Assembly (NCBI GenBank): GCA_003024785.1
Contig: PUQB01000264.1
Span: 1 to 64,000, forward strand
Reading direction: 5' to 3'
DNA length: 64,000 bases
DNA from: Selaginella tamariscina
Taxonomy: Eukaryota > Streptophyta > Lycopodiopsida > Selaginellales > Selaginellaceae
Shown here: piece after piece, positions 37,301-48,700 of the stretch
Position numbering within the stretch: position 1 is the first letter of the stretch
Layout of the letters: every line of letters starts with the position of its first letter
The notes under the pieces: generated by a model
What the model was told of the DNA's origin: nothing
Seen by the model: only the letters and a program-made list of their open reading frames with translations
Database searches by the model: none
Program-made: the position numbers and the translations under genes

Positions 37301-39402
37301 GATTAACTGGTCCTATAAAGTCCATTCCCCATTTTTGGAAAGGTTCCAGTGGTAGAACTGGATTATAAGTTGTATATTGTTTCTTTGGAGGCAATTGTGC
37401 ACGTTGGCATTTATCACATGCCATACAATACCTGCTTACATCTCTCCATAAAGTAAGCCACCATAACCCTGCCTGAAGGATTTTCCTTCCTGTTATTTCC
37501 TCTGCAAAATGTCCTCCTGCAAGGCCTGAATGAGCCTCTTTAAGAACTCTGGGACCTCTAAAGGGTCTACACACCTTCGTAATACCCATCGGACCCCAGT
37601 TTATACAACTTTCCTCCCACGAGAGAAAGTGTCGTGTCCTCACGACAAAGAGCTTCCTTTCATCTGGCGTCTTATAAGTAAGTGGTATTATTCCAGTGGC
37701 TAGATATTATGTAATATGATCTAACCACCTTAATGGAACATCCACACGAAATAAACTGCATCAGAAAAATCATCCATAGTACGAATAGGAAGTTCGCCTG
37801 TTTTAATACGACTTAAATGATCAGCCTGTTCATGTTGCTTTCTAGGTTTATGAATTATTTCAAAATCATATTCCTGCAGAAGTAGGAACCACCTGGCTAA
37901 CCTTCCTGTAAGTACAGGTTTATTAAGTAATATAATAAAGCCTTATGATCCACAAAANAGTTTTACTTTATTAGCCAAAAGATAATGTCTAAATTTGTGG
38001 ATAGCATATACCATACCCAATGCTTCCTTTTCTGTAGTAGTGTAATTTACCTCTGCAGGTGTGAGCCTGCGACTAGCATAATAAATAGGACGATCCTTAC
38101 CGTCCTCTTGCATTTGCGTAAGGACAGCTCCTATAGCAATATCAGAGGCATCAACTTGTACATGGAATTCCCGATCCCACTTGGGACTAACCAATATGGG
38201 GGCTTTAATAAGAGCCGTTCGAAGGTTATCAAATGCCTCTTGACACTCTGAAGTCCAAACATATGGCAATCGACCTTAAGCAGGTCTGTTAAAGGTTTGG
38301 CGAGTTTAGCATAATGCTTTATAAACCGCCTATGGTACCTATTTTGCCTAAAAACCTTCGTAACTCCTTTTTATCCTGTGGTGGTTGTAGGCTAAGGATG
38401 ACCTTAACCTTGTCCTGATCAACCAATATTCCTTCCTTACAAACCACATGTCCTAAAAGGACTCCTGATTTAACAAAAAAATTACATTTTTCTGGATTTA
38501 AAGCAACGGAATTTTGTCTACATTTCTGGAAACATTTTTCCAAACACTGTAGATGTTCCTGTTTTGTACTATACACACTAAAGTCATCCATAAAGACTTT
38601 CATAAAATCTAAAAGGTATTCACGAAAGGTATCCGTTATAATCTTTGAAACGTAAAGGGTGCATTACATAAGCCAAAAGGCATAACCCTATAAGCATAGG
38701 CACCCCACGGACTTATAAAAGCCGTCTTATGTTGATCTGCAGGAGCTACCATCACCTGATTATATCCTGAAAAGCCATCCATAAAGGAATACATTTCATG
38801 GCCTGCGACATTATCCAGCATTTCCTCTGTGAAAGGAATAGGAAAGATATCCTTAGTTGTAACATCATTTAGCTTTTTATAATTGACACACACTCTTAGC
38901 TTCCCATTCTTTTTAGGGACGATCACGAGTGGTGACAACCATTGCGCTCCTTGTATAGGATATATAAACCAACCTTCAACAGTTTATCAATTTCCTCTTT
39001 CACTAATTTAGCATAGTTAGGATTTCCTGTATGCACTTTGTTTGGCCGGTTGGCATCCCGGCAATAATTGAATAGTGTGCATACATATCTCTGGTGGTAT
39101 TCCTTTAAGATCCTGATAGGACCATGCAAATACATCCTTGTATTTGGCTAACAACATCAATCCTTTATTCCTAAAATCAAGATCCAATCCTTGAGCTATA
39201 GTTAATATCTTAGGTTCCATTTCTGTACCTATATTAACTTGCTCTAAAGGATCATTAGTAGATATATGTATATTCAGCAGGCTGTTCCTGCAAATTCATT
39301 TTATAAGGAACAGACTTATAAAATTTTTCCTGCAACCCCAGATTGTTCTGTTCCTGTTCCTGTTCCTTTTGGGAGATGCTCCTTCTTTCCTTCAGATCTG
39401 AT
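33851..39402 (-). mobile_element. Ty3/Gypsy element Ty3-C (family B), inverted and truncated
   Basis: Same family as Ty3-B but on the minus strand. It has the 3' LTR at 33851-34395, the extra 3' region (about 34.4-36.65 kb), integrase (36.67-37.64 kb), RNase H and RT (37.9-39.1 kb), and stops before protease and Gag. The 5' LTR is missing. Sequence is very close to Ty3-B, so it is also young. An undetermined base (N) lies near 37958. Incomplete, with several breaks. Confidence 0.9.
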
Positions 39403-39676
39403 CTATTTGTACCTATACTAACAATTATCGTAATAACCTTATCCTTCAATTATTGTAACTCCTTATCCTTATCATGAAGTGCCGTACTCCGCCTCAAACA
39501 TTGTATTGCAATAGTGGACTAAGCATATTATGATAGTAATCCCCTATTTCTGTATTTCCATCCGACTTTTGTTTTTTCCACAATATATATATTTTTTTGG
39601 TGTTTTTTTTACATTATAGGCCCAAAGAAATAAACATAACTAGGAATCTTCTACATGACTAATTATGATCCTAACA
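39403..39676 (-). repeat. 5' LTR remnant of Ty3-A copy 1
   Basis: Matches the right part of the LTR at 16890-17495 and ends CCTAACA. The rest was lost where Ty3-C breaks off. Confidence 0.82.
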
Positions 39677-40009
39677 AGGCTAGACAAATAGTTGAGTGTA
39701 CCTTTGGTTTACTCAAAAGTAATATTTTTTTCCTTTTCCTTTTTCTCAAATAAGATTTGTTTTTACAAGCAAATTTCAAATCTTAGGACAAATATTGAAA
39801 ATGCAACCTAATGTTGCACCAAATGTGATCCTTGCATGTTGCTACCTACACAATTTCTTAATTAACATCAATGATGTTAATATGGAAAAAGAAATTGTAG
39901 CACTTGGGTTAGAGTTTTACAATGAAGAAGATGTTAATATTACTTTACCAACTGAAGGGAATGGAAAGGAGACGCAAGAAGCAATTGTCCGATACGTTAA
40001 TAATTTATG
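39677..40009 (+). pseudogene. Harbinger transposase, C-terminal part (copy A)
   Basis: Starts with ARQIVECTFGLLKSN, the family's R-x-V-E-x-x-F-G-x-L-K motif with the catalytic Glu. A frame break follows, then ACCYLHNFLI and an acidic tail ending at the stop at 40009. It continues the part left at 16889. Confidence 0.85.
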
Positions 40010-40124
40010 AACTTGAAGAATAATGTTTTTTACATAGATTTCCCACTTCATCAACATTAGTGAATCTAGAACTCCATGATGAGGCTCCATTTACACTTAC
40101 TACACTTTCAAGTAGTGCCAATTC

Positions 40125-41000
40125 TAACAAGCTTTGTCATTCTCTTGTGAGCTACTAACACCTAAAGAAACAAAAGGATTAAACAAACACAAATGGATTC
40201 TTAATTTAGTACTAGGGTTTTGTTGTTGTTGCATGAAGATTGCAATCAAATTTGCCATGTTTAAATTCATAGCTATCATCATTTCCCTCTCATTTACGAG
40301 TTGTTGTCATTCTAAGGTTACAAAATCATGATGTTGAGCACACTCAAAATCCATTTGTTCAATGTGCCGCTTCATCCTAAATTTTTCTTGCTCGATCAAC
40401 AACTTCTCCTGCTTTTCCTGTCCTTCCTTTAGGATCTCAACAACTCCAACAATCTTTCATTTCTGCTTTAATTGACATGTGGAACCTTGTTCCTTGTCAC
40501 CTCAACTGTTATGTCATTCTCAACTGCTTCTTCTTCATTCTCATAATTAATGCTTCAGCTTTCTCTTACGCGCTCTCTCATTCTTTGCCACTTTCTCTTT
40601 CTCTTACATTCATATCCCTCACTTTACTGGAGCTATATTTGGCTTCAATGCTACAATATCCTTCATCAGTCCAAACATGTCCTTGTGAGCTTTATTGGCA
40701 ATTTCACAAGAACAAGGGCTTGCATTCATGCTTCATTGAGACTAAAGTACTTGGCACATGCTTTGGTATAGTCTCAGATACACTTATACGATTGAAGAAT
40801 GGTTTCCCAACGAGTTATATACGATCTTCCTAAACAAAGGACCCTAAATTTTGTCAATTTCATTGAGATTATTTCTTGAATGAAGATATCATCTTCTCCC
40901 TTTAATAACTTCTTTAAATTCAATGCGTTTGGCTTATAACAACATCATTATATCATCGTTAGACCAATTAGGTTGTCGATCTTTATCAATTTCTCACTAC
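40125..41000 (-). pseudogene. Myb/SANT-like second frame of the Harbinger element
   Basis: On the minus strand, broken frames read WSNDDIMMLL and AKRIEFKEVIKG. A segment ending in a TRWETILQSYK-like stretch follows, then a charged coiled-coil tail (EKQEKLLIEQEKFRMKRHIE). This resembles the Myb/trihelix DNA-binding partner protein that PIF/Harbinger elements carry opposite the transposase. The frame is broken in several places. The assignment rests on pattern and position. Confidence 0.5.
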
Positions 41001-41353
41001 TAACTTTCTCAACATCTAAAATTGAGCAACAAAATTAAAAAAGAAGCCTAAAAAGAGCAATACATACCATTCTTATGTCAAAGCATTCTCATAAAGCGAA
41101 TGAAAAAGTTTTCGATCACCAATAGTTTTATTATTAACTGGGAGGCATAAGCTTTCTTGCTTGTTGCAATTCCACATACCTTCTCTGCCCTAATATTAAT
41201 GGGACTAAAGGTTACAATTTAAAACATTGAATTTAATGGTAAAAAACAATTAAAATTTTAAAGTCTCAATTAGACTAATTTATAGGAACGTTTCGGTGTA
41301 AAAAAAATTTCATCTCATTAAATTATACTTAATGGAACTCAGTGTGAAATTGC

Positions 41354-41438
41354 AAATAGGGACCAGTGTATTCTTGAGGTGGTAGATCCTAAGAATCTTT
41401 GCATCTCCTTCACCGATGGTAGCGGTACGGCGCGCTAA
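41354..41438 (+). pseudogene. B3 gene copy 2, 3' end
   Basis: The last 85 bp of the B3 final exon (GDQCILEVVDPKNL-type reading to the stop) directly after the right end of Harbinger copy A. A few bases next to the transposon are missing compared with B3 copy 1. Confidence 0.85.
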
Positions 41439-41896
41439 ACATTAGTTCTTGAGTTTCAACTGTTTATCTTTTTTTTAAAACTTTTTTCCTTTTTTTTTAA
41501 TTTAACATTTGTCTGTATTTTCTTCTATGTGTGTGTTATCAACTTTACATAAATCAGCATGTGTTTAGTTATGATTACTTGTTATCTACATGTGTACAGT
41601 CTTCTGTATAGGTGGTACCCTCAGATATTAAATTGATATTAATTTTGGACATAAAAGGATGACTACTGTTGCGGGTTCAATCGTAATGTATTAACTGGAC
41701 GTGGATTAAACTATTGTTAAATGTATAAATTACATATTTAAAACCTTAAGTATTGATTAATTAATTTAATAGTTGACACAATTAAACCTGTTCAGCATGC
41801 ACTTTACACCATGCACTACGTGGCAGCATGAGAGTTTCCTTAATTGAGTATTTAAGTGATTGCTTTGGTTTGTGTTTAAGTGAGTATTTCATAATA
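41439..41896. other. Spacer between B3 copy 2 and SCP copy 2
   Basis: Homologous to 10585-11096 with small deletions. No gene seen. Confidence 0.75.
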
Positions 41897-42120
41897 ATGT
41901 ATTCTGGGTTTGTGGTTTATTTGCTCTTTATTAGTAGTATTGTAGCACATGCCGCATATTCTCCACATATTGTAAGAATCTACCTGGACAACCACACGTG
42001 GATTTAATCAGTATGCAGGATATATCAATATACAATCTGGAAGATCTCTTTTCTATTGGTTTGTTGAAGCCTCACACGCAAATGCATCTTCACTTCCTAT
42101 TCTTTCTGTGGTTAATGGAG
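41897..42120 (+). pseudogene. Serine carboxypeptidase copy 2, exon 1 only
   Basis: Matches exon 1 of copies 1 and 3, including the signal-peptide start ([11 protein letters not shown]) and the WLNG end, but with several deletions that break the frame. Downstream the sequence runs into AT-rich filler and then an inverted block. No other exon follows in the right orientation. Confidence 0.85.
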
Positions 42121-42224
42121 GTATGTTTAATATTTAAATTATAAATATTAAATTGTGGTTAAATGGAATATTTAAATTATATTTATATGATTTAGAAATT
42201 TAATATTTAAAAAAACAAAAGTGA

Positions 42225-42778
42225 AAAAACGTTTATTGAAAGCATGCATATACATTGATTCCAAGAGTTCTTGTTTAAACTGATGCCTTTCCCTTGTTTC
42301 TGTAGAAAATGGTCCTATCTTTTCTGAGAGTGTCACATATTTTATAGTATTAATATATATACTACAATATAGACCAATAGTGTGAACTGGACTTTGGAGA
42401 TACCGGTGTCCGAATTGCAGACCGAGGTGGACTCGGACTACGAGCTGGTGGAGATTTCTGGTCAATAGTGGTGACTTTCGAGACTTCACACTCTGTCTTG
42501 GCCGCTCTTTTACTTGTTTTTCCAGTTGACCCCTTAGTTCCAATAGTTTATCAAGAGGGATCTAACAATTACAGTTACTACATAGGAAGGAAAATAAAAT
42601 GTGAATCAATGTATCATTATATGTAGTATATCATAGCTGACAGATGTTTAAATTGTTAGAAGATGAACAAGTCAGATGAGACATGTATGTTACATATTTA
42701 TGTAGGTATATGCTTTCAACATACCTATGTACTAGTGTTATAAACTCAATAGTGCATACATAATTTTTGTCTTTTTTA
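42225..42778 (-). other. Inverted scar of cassette pieces
   Basis: On the minus strand this holds a piece of SCP exon 2 (about 42244-42325), a piece of B3 exon 4 start (about 42383-42535) and part of the SCP downstream spacer (about 42560-42770). All are inverted relative to the neighbouring cassettes and are small remnants. Harbinger copy B follows directly. Confidence 0.75.
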
Positions 42779-43280
42779 TTGTTTATAACCTTAACGTAAA
42801 GCATTGCTGTAGTAGCAATCTAAAAGTGAGAAGTGATCGACCTTAGGCTCACTTATTTTTTTGTAGGTTTCTTTTGTAGGTTTTAAGGAGAAAGATTTTT
42901 AAAAAGTGTTGCAGACCTCTAAAAGAAATGATAGTTCTTCAAGCTTTGTGTAGTTATGTGAAGAGATTTTTGTTGTGGTAGCTCCTCTGAGAATTTTAGC
43001 AATTGCTATGCTTTATTAGAGCTTGATGCTAACTAAAAAACTGAGAAACAATATGTGAGACCTATTCATCAATGTAAAGTAGTAATTTTAAACTCTCGAA
43101 AGTACATAAAGGTATGTTGTCTTTGTAGTTGTTTACATTTTCATGTTGCTAAACTTTATTACTCTTAGGTGAAAGAGGAAGTATTGCAATGTCCAAAATG
43201 CAACCACTCCAACTCTTACTTTGATTCGTAGTGCTTTTTTAATATCAATGTGTGATGAAGTCTAGATTTGAAGCAGCAAT

Positions 43281-44237
43281 TGTCAGAGTTTTTACCTGGT
43301 GCCACGAAGGCGGCTTGCCAGGTGCCAACCCTGGAATCCCCTCTCTGGAAACCCCACGGAATCTGGTAAAATAACCCGTATTAGGAACCCAAGCCTTAGG
43401 AACTCAAACCCCTAACTGACTAAGCAAACGAATGAGACTCACCTTGTGGATCAGGATACACGGACTAGCCAAGCTTTAGGTGTCGTTCCTTAGCTTGGCG
43501 TGGTTGAGGCAGCCGGAGCAAGGCCTCAACCACTAGTTCTGCGGAACGTGAACTCGGGCAATGTCTTTGAGCTTCCGGGCAGGTTTTCGGACCAAGGAAT
43601 CTGACTAACTTCTTGGAAGTGACGTGCCCCTATCTCAAAGGTAAGATCCTGCCAACGATAAGGATAGTCTAACCCTAGGGTGGGTTGTACCCCTGTCGTG
43701 TGGAAGTTTGGGCGGCACAACGGAGGGTTGCACCTTGACGACACAAGCTTAGCTTGCACCGGTAGGAGGTTAACGAGCTCTCTTTTGAACCTAGGAAGCC
43801 TCACTACATATACTCTACCTTATTATGTGACGACCCCCCCCCCCCTGTTTACCTAAATGAGTAAGTGGGCTGGAACGGAAATGCCAGTCCTTAGAGAAAA
43901 TGGTTGTCCTAACCTAACCCTAAACCTAACCCCTAGGGGGGTTTAGGGCGTGGGTTAGGGCAACCCTAGGGTGTCCCTAACCCTTTTTGACAAAGCTATA
44001 TTTAACGAAAAACCTATCTTTTGTAACATCAAACTGGGGGAGAGTTTTCTAGAGGGTAAGTACTACCTTCGCCTAGAGTTTCTCGAGGTACCTAGTGACA
44101 GCCGGCCGGACTACCCTAAACACCTAAGTGCACTAAGCGGGGCTGTTTCTCACTACAACTAGGGTTTGCCACAGAACTCGGTTAAACAACAGTCAAACCC
44201 CAAAGTAAAGGGTTGAGTCATAGTAAAAACTATGACA
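43281..44237. mobile_element. LTR-like insertion of 957 bp with TGTCA...TGACA ends
   Basis: Absent from Harbinger copy A and flanked by an exact GCAAT duplication (43276-43280 and 44238-44242). The ends are inverted copies of each other over about 15 bp (TGTCAGAGTTTTTAC against TGTCATAGTTTTTAC). It is clearly more GC-rich than its surroundings, with a C13-14 run near 43833-43846 and CCCTAAACCTAACCC-like motifs near 43910. No coding capacity is recognised. Most likely a solo LTR of another retroelement family. Confidence 0.7.
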
Positions 44238-44242
44238 GCAAT

Positions 44243-45128
44243 GAGACAAGCTAATTGAAGGAGTCTTAAAAATGAGAGGAAGAGGCAAAAGTTGCAAGGA
44301 AGATAGGAAGTTGCAAACATACAATTACAGCTACAAATTTAGTAGGATCTTTTAGTGGCATTTGGATTAGTAAGATTGTTCCTGATCAATTATGGTGGGT
44401 AAAACCAAGATCAACAACGGTTTAATTGCTTTGTTAAACAAGTTTTAATGATTAGAGGTGGAAGCAGAACTTTGATTTGGGGAAATTTATGTTCAATAGG
44501 CTTGTTCACATTTTACAAAATGCAACCATGAAGCAATACACGAACTATAAAGAGTATACCAGTCCGGGTTCGCATAGCTGCCACACTTTACAAGCTTAAG
44601 AATGGTTCTAAGTACTTAACACTCATTGAGCTATTTGGCATTGGCATTGTGCACGAGACTTGCTATGCAATGATTGATATGCTTGGAAGGTTCATCAAAT
44701 TTTCAGCAAGTGAGGAAGATCTCGCAGTAGTTATTGAAGGTTCTAGGTCACTGACACAACTTCCAAATGTTGCTAGATGTATCAACTACACCCAAATTGA
44801 GATTATGTAGCCAAATAAAGATCTTGAAGTGTATTTAAACATCACTAGTACAGTCTGGTTCCTCAAGCAATTGTAAAACAATAGGAAACAGTTCTTGGAT
44901 AGTTGTTGTAGTTGGCCAGAAACTGTACATGATGGACAAGTATGGCGAAATTCTAGTTTTTGACAGCAATTAGCCAGGGCAAAGTTATACAAGGTCTAGT
45001 GCTACATCTACCTACTATTTAGTTGTGGAGATGGTGGTTACCCTTGTCTACATGGATTATGATGGCGTTTCGAAGAACAACAAACCTCAATGCAACAAGA
45101 CAGTACTATAATGCAAAATTGTCAAAGG
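44243..45128 (+). pseudogene. Harbinger transposase remnant (copy B)
   Basis: Parallel to 16066-16889: shows IPV-V-AATLYKLKNGS-type and LIELFGIGIVHETC motifs, SEEDLAVVIEGSRSL, INYTQIEI at the first catalytic site (Asp to Asn) and a DGGYP-like motif. It contains stops and shifts and ends where Ty3-A begins. Confidence 0.78.
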
Positions 45129-45754
45129 TGTTGAACATAGAAAATCCTAACATTAAAACATAGTAAATGGTCGCCATCGACAACCCATATTAAGATATAT
45201 TGGAATAAGGCGAAAGAGATATAGAGTACATATCAGCTTCAAAAGGTCAGGATAGGGTAAGGATGACAAGGTATATAGTAGGTAGTAGTATTGTGAATCC
45301 CATCACAATGCTGAGAAAAGAATAGTATACATCAAAGCAAATAGATGAGCAAAAAAAGACATATTGAGAGTAGAATTAAACTTATATTTTGTCCACATAT
45401 GGTACATAGTACAACAAACAATATACTCAGCATGCTTTTCTAGTCCTAATCTAGTCTATTTATACATGTACTCTTGGTCCCGTACTAGTAGTTATCATAA
45501 CTTCCTTCTACCTTATCCTTTTAGTTATCGTAACTCCTTATCCTTATCCTGAATCGTTATACTCTACCTCAAACATCGTATTACAATAGTGGACTAAGCG
45601 TATTACAATAGTAACTCGTATTTATGTATTTCCATCCGACTCTCATTTTTTCCACAACATATACCTTTTTTGGTGTTTTTTTTTCACATTATAGGCCCAA
45701 AGAAATAAACATAACTAGGAATCTTCTACATGACTAATAACTATGATCCTAACA
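45129..45754 (-). repeat. 3' LTR of Ty3-A copy 2
   Basis: TGTTGAACATAG to CCTAACA; a full-length match to 16890-17495 with scattered differences. Confidence 0.88.
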
Positions 45755-48700
45755 TCCCTCCAGACTAGAACTATTGCATCGCTTTGATGATGGCCTCATT
45801 ATTGTCCTATAGATAGAAGTCACCACGGTTTTGAGCTTGTGGTTCTCCTCATGTAGTTTGCGGACTTCTTATGTGTCGTTTGTAGCCGTGGTAGTGGTTG
45901 GGTTGAAGTCTTCCTATGTATGCATCATGTCCATGAGTACCTTATGTTGTTCGTACAAGTGGCGCATGATGTTTGTTTGTTCTTGAAGTTGCCTATCCAT
46001 GGAATTACAACAATCGTGGAGTTGTTGAGCGAGTGTTGCCTCCCCTCGGTGAATATCCACTTGATGTATTAGAAAGTCGACTACACTCTGAAGATGTGAA
46101 AGCTGACCTTTGAGACTCGCATCATTTGTGTGTCTTGTGTTGGTAGTCCGGGTGAAGTTGTTTGATCCCGCGTACGCTTGGAACTTCTGGGTGTGTCCCG
46201 CTCCTGTCAATCTGTAGCATGATGCCCCATGTTTGTTTCGGAGTGGGGTTCATGCTCCTTTTCTTTATGGTGAGTGTCTTCATAGTTGTCGATGTATGCT
46301 TGAATGTATGTGTGGACTTGCGAAATTGGGTCGAAAGACGCCTCTGGATCTAGTAATTCAAACACATCTATAATGAGCTTACTTGTGAATGCGAATGCCC
46401 CACCGTGTAGTTGTAAGGCCTTGAGTTGTGGTATGTAAGCCTTAATTCCTTGATCGATTAAGTGCTCCCCTACTCATCCAATCGCTTTTGAAACAAATGT
46501 GTCGAAGTACCTCTCCAGCTACATTTGTTGTATCCATTCTTGTATATCGGATATGAAAGTTGGTGATGGGCGAGCAACACGGTACAGAACTAGTGAGATT
46601 GGTAATGTGGGTTTGGACTGGAACTCGGGGGGCTGTGCTATAGCGGAGGTGCTCATTGTGTCGATGAGTTCATCCATGGAACCTGTTAGTGAATCTTGTA
46701 TGGAAAGTGGAGATTGAGAAGCAACCTGTATAAGAACGGAAGGTTGTGCACAAGAAGTGAATGAAGAAGTGTGAAACCCTAGTGCGTGTGTTTGACAGTG
46801 TGTGCTCGTTTTATGCTCGGTATATTTATGGCATGTCAAACTTTTCTAGATAGTCCACGTGTCAATTTCTGATTTGTTTATTGTGTGAACACCTTGGTTT
46901 TCGGTAGATTTGGCAGAGAATATTTACCATTGGATATTGTGTTTCTCGGTTTTTGCCATTTGTTGGAACTCGTATCCCACTCGTGTGAATTATCTTGGCG
47001 ATATTTTGAGAAGATTCTGCTTACGTCTATTTTCCAGACTAATATGTTCTTCTGTATATTTTCGTCTTGAGATTGTCGTATTACGGTGCTGTTCTAATTA
47101 CATAATGTTTCTGGTAAGGGGCTGCGGTTGGTGCCTTCGGATCGTGATCTGACTTGCTGTTGAGTTTGTGTTCCGGCTTGTTGTCGAGATCGTCCTCTGG
47201 TTTGTTCGAGGTATACTTTTGTATGCGATTCACATTTGTTGTAAGCAGGACTCGTGTCGTATCATCCATAAGAGTGGTAGTATGTTAGATCGTATATCAA
47301 TAATAATGTATGGTCCATACCATTTAAACTTGAACTTATGTTCGATGGGTCGAAGATTTCGTCGATAATGCCATACCATTTCACCAACTTAGAATATGGG
47401 TCATTATTGTCCTCTTCGGAGTTGATCATGCCATGCCTTAATGCGGGTTTAAATAGCTTGAATGTTAAAGACTGATTGCTATATTTTCTCATCGAGCTTT
47501 TTGAGTTGTAGTAATCTCTATCTAACTTGTTCTGGTTCGCCAATATCGTATTCCAATGACATTTATAATGATGATAAAATGTATTCAATGGGTGTAATTG
47601 CCTCCAATCCATATGTTAGTTGAAATGATGTAAATTTAGTAGCGATTTTATATGTAATTCGGTATGCCCATAATGCAGAAGTGAGTTTTTCATCCCAATT
47701 TTTGCGATTTGTGTTTGACTATTTTAGTTAATACAGTCTTCAATATTTTATTGATAACTTCTGCTTGTCCATGGCCTTGTGGATAATATGCTGTGGAGAC
47801 ATAATGTTTCTCTAAGTACTTGGTACAAAGGATTTTGATGACGTTGACAAAATGAATTCTCTAGTCACTGATAAGTTCCATAGGTGCACCAAATTGTATT
47901 ACAATATTCTCATAGACAAATTTTGTGATGCATGTCGCACGACAATCTCGTAGTGCAATAGCTTATGCCCATTTAATAACGTAATCTGTTAGTACCAATA
48001 TGTATTGATTCTTCTTGTTGCTTTTAGGATTGATTGGTCCCATGAAATCTATTCCCCACTTCATAAATGGTGTTAATGGTATTGTTGGATGTAGTGGCTG
48101 AACTTGATGATGTGGAGCTAGTTGATGTTTGTTACACTTCAGACATTTCTGACAATATTCTATAGTATTTTGCATGCTGTTAACATTCCTGCAAAGTTTC
48201 TCCTAAGTGAGCTTCTCATATTATGAGTTGAACTTCTTTCATTGGTACGCATCTCCTTAAGACTTCATTCCTTCCCTTCTTATAGAGTATGCCAACGATC
48301 ATGGAATATGGTTTGGATCATAATACTAGTTGCTTGCATTGTTGTGGTGATGCATATTTCTCTAGTACTAGTCCAGTAGTTAGAAAGTGTTTAATTTTTG
48401 TAAATATCCTTGTTGTAGTACTGTTTTGGTTGCTCTTGTTTTATTTGAAATAAACTTGCATCTGGTAGGTATCCTTGACGCTAACACCATTCTCTTCATT
48501 TGTAATGCGGCTCAAGAAATCGGCTTGTTGGTGTAGTTTGCATGATTTGTGAATGATCTAAAATTCAAACTCTTTCAACAAGAAAAACAATTGTACTAAC
48601 CTTCCTTCAAGCTTTGTCATACTCAATAAATGTACAAGGGCATGATGATCCACAACTTATTTGCTAATAGATAATGTCAAAATTTCTTGGCTTTTCAAGT

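Larger units (their letters stand above)
16890..39676 (-). mobile_element. Ty3/Gypsy element, family A, copy 1, disrupted by nested insertions
   Basis: Inserted into the Harbinger transposase region, with only a short shared flank (AGG) visible as target duplication. The 3' LTR is 16890-17495; the 5' LTR survives only as 39403-39676. Internal parts on the minus strand are integrase (about 28.1-29.1 kb), RNase H and RT (29.3-30.8 kb), protease (about 31.0-31.4 kb) and the nucleocapsid/Gag end (32.4-33.2 kb). A further 3' region lies at 17496-18915, beyond integrase. Ty3-B, Ty3-C and a short LTR-like insert interrupt it, and the start of Gag is gone. It is old, with many breaks. Confidence 0.85.
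15373..41353 (+). mobile_element. PIF/Harbinger DNA transposon copy A, split by nested retroelements
   Basis: The left end is GGGTACTCCACACTGG; the right end, read inverted, is close to GGGCAATTTCACACTG, giving imperfect terminal inverted repeats. The best-preserved flanks (copies C and B) show TTAAA on both sides, and the empty site in B3 copy 1 reads GTGGTTAAACATTAC. TTA is the usual target of this superfamily. Without the nested insertions the element is about 3.2 kb (15373-16889 and 39677-41353). It carries a DDE transposase on the plus strand and a Myb/SANT-like second frame on the minus strand, the usual two-gene arrangement. The transposase is decayed, so copy A cannot be autonomous. 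Confidence 0.85.

Noticed and set aside
40477-40833. Plus-strand frame rich in Leu and Ser, membrane-like
   Set aside because: It lies opposite the Myb/SANT-like frame of the Harbinger element; the Leu/Ser richness is the mirror of Lys/Glu/Gln codons on the minus strand.
43900-43990. Telomere-like CCCTAAA motifs
   Set aside because: Only a few irregular copies mixed with CCCTAGGG; they sit inside an insertion with a target duplication, so this is neither a telomere nor a clear interstitial telomere array.
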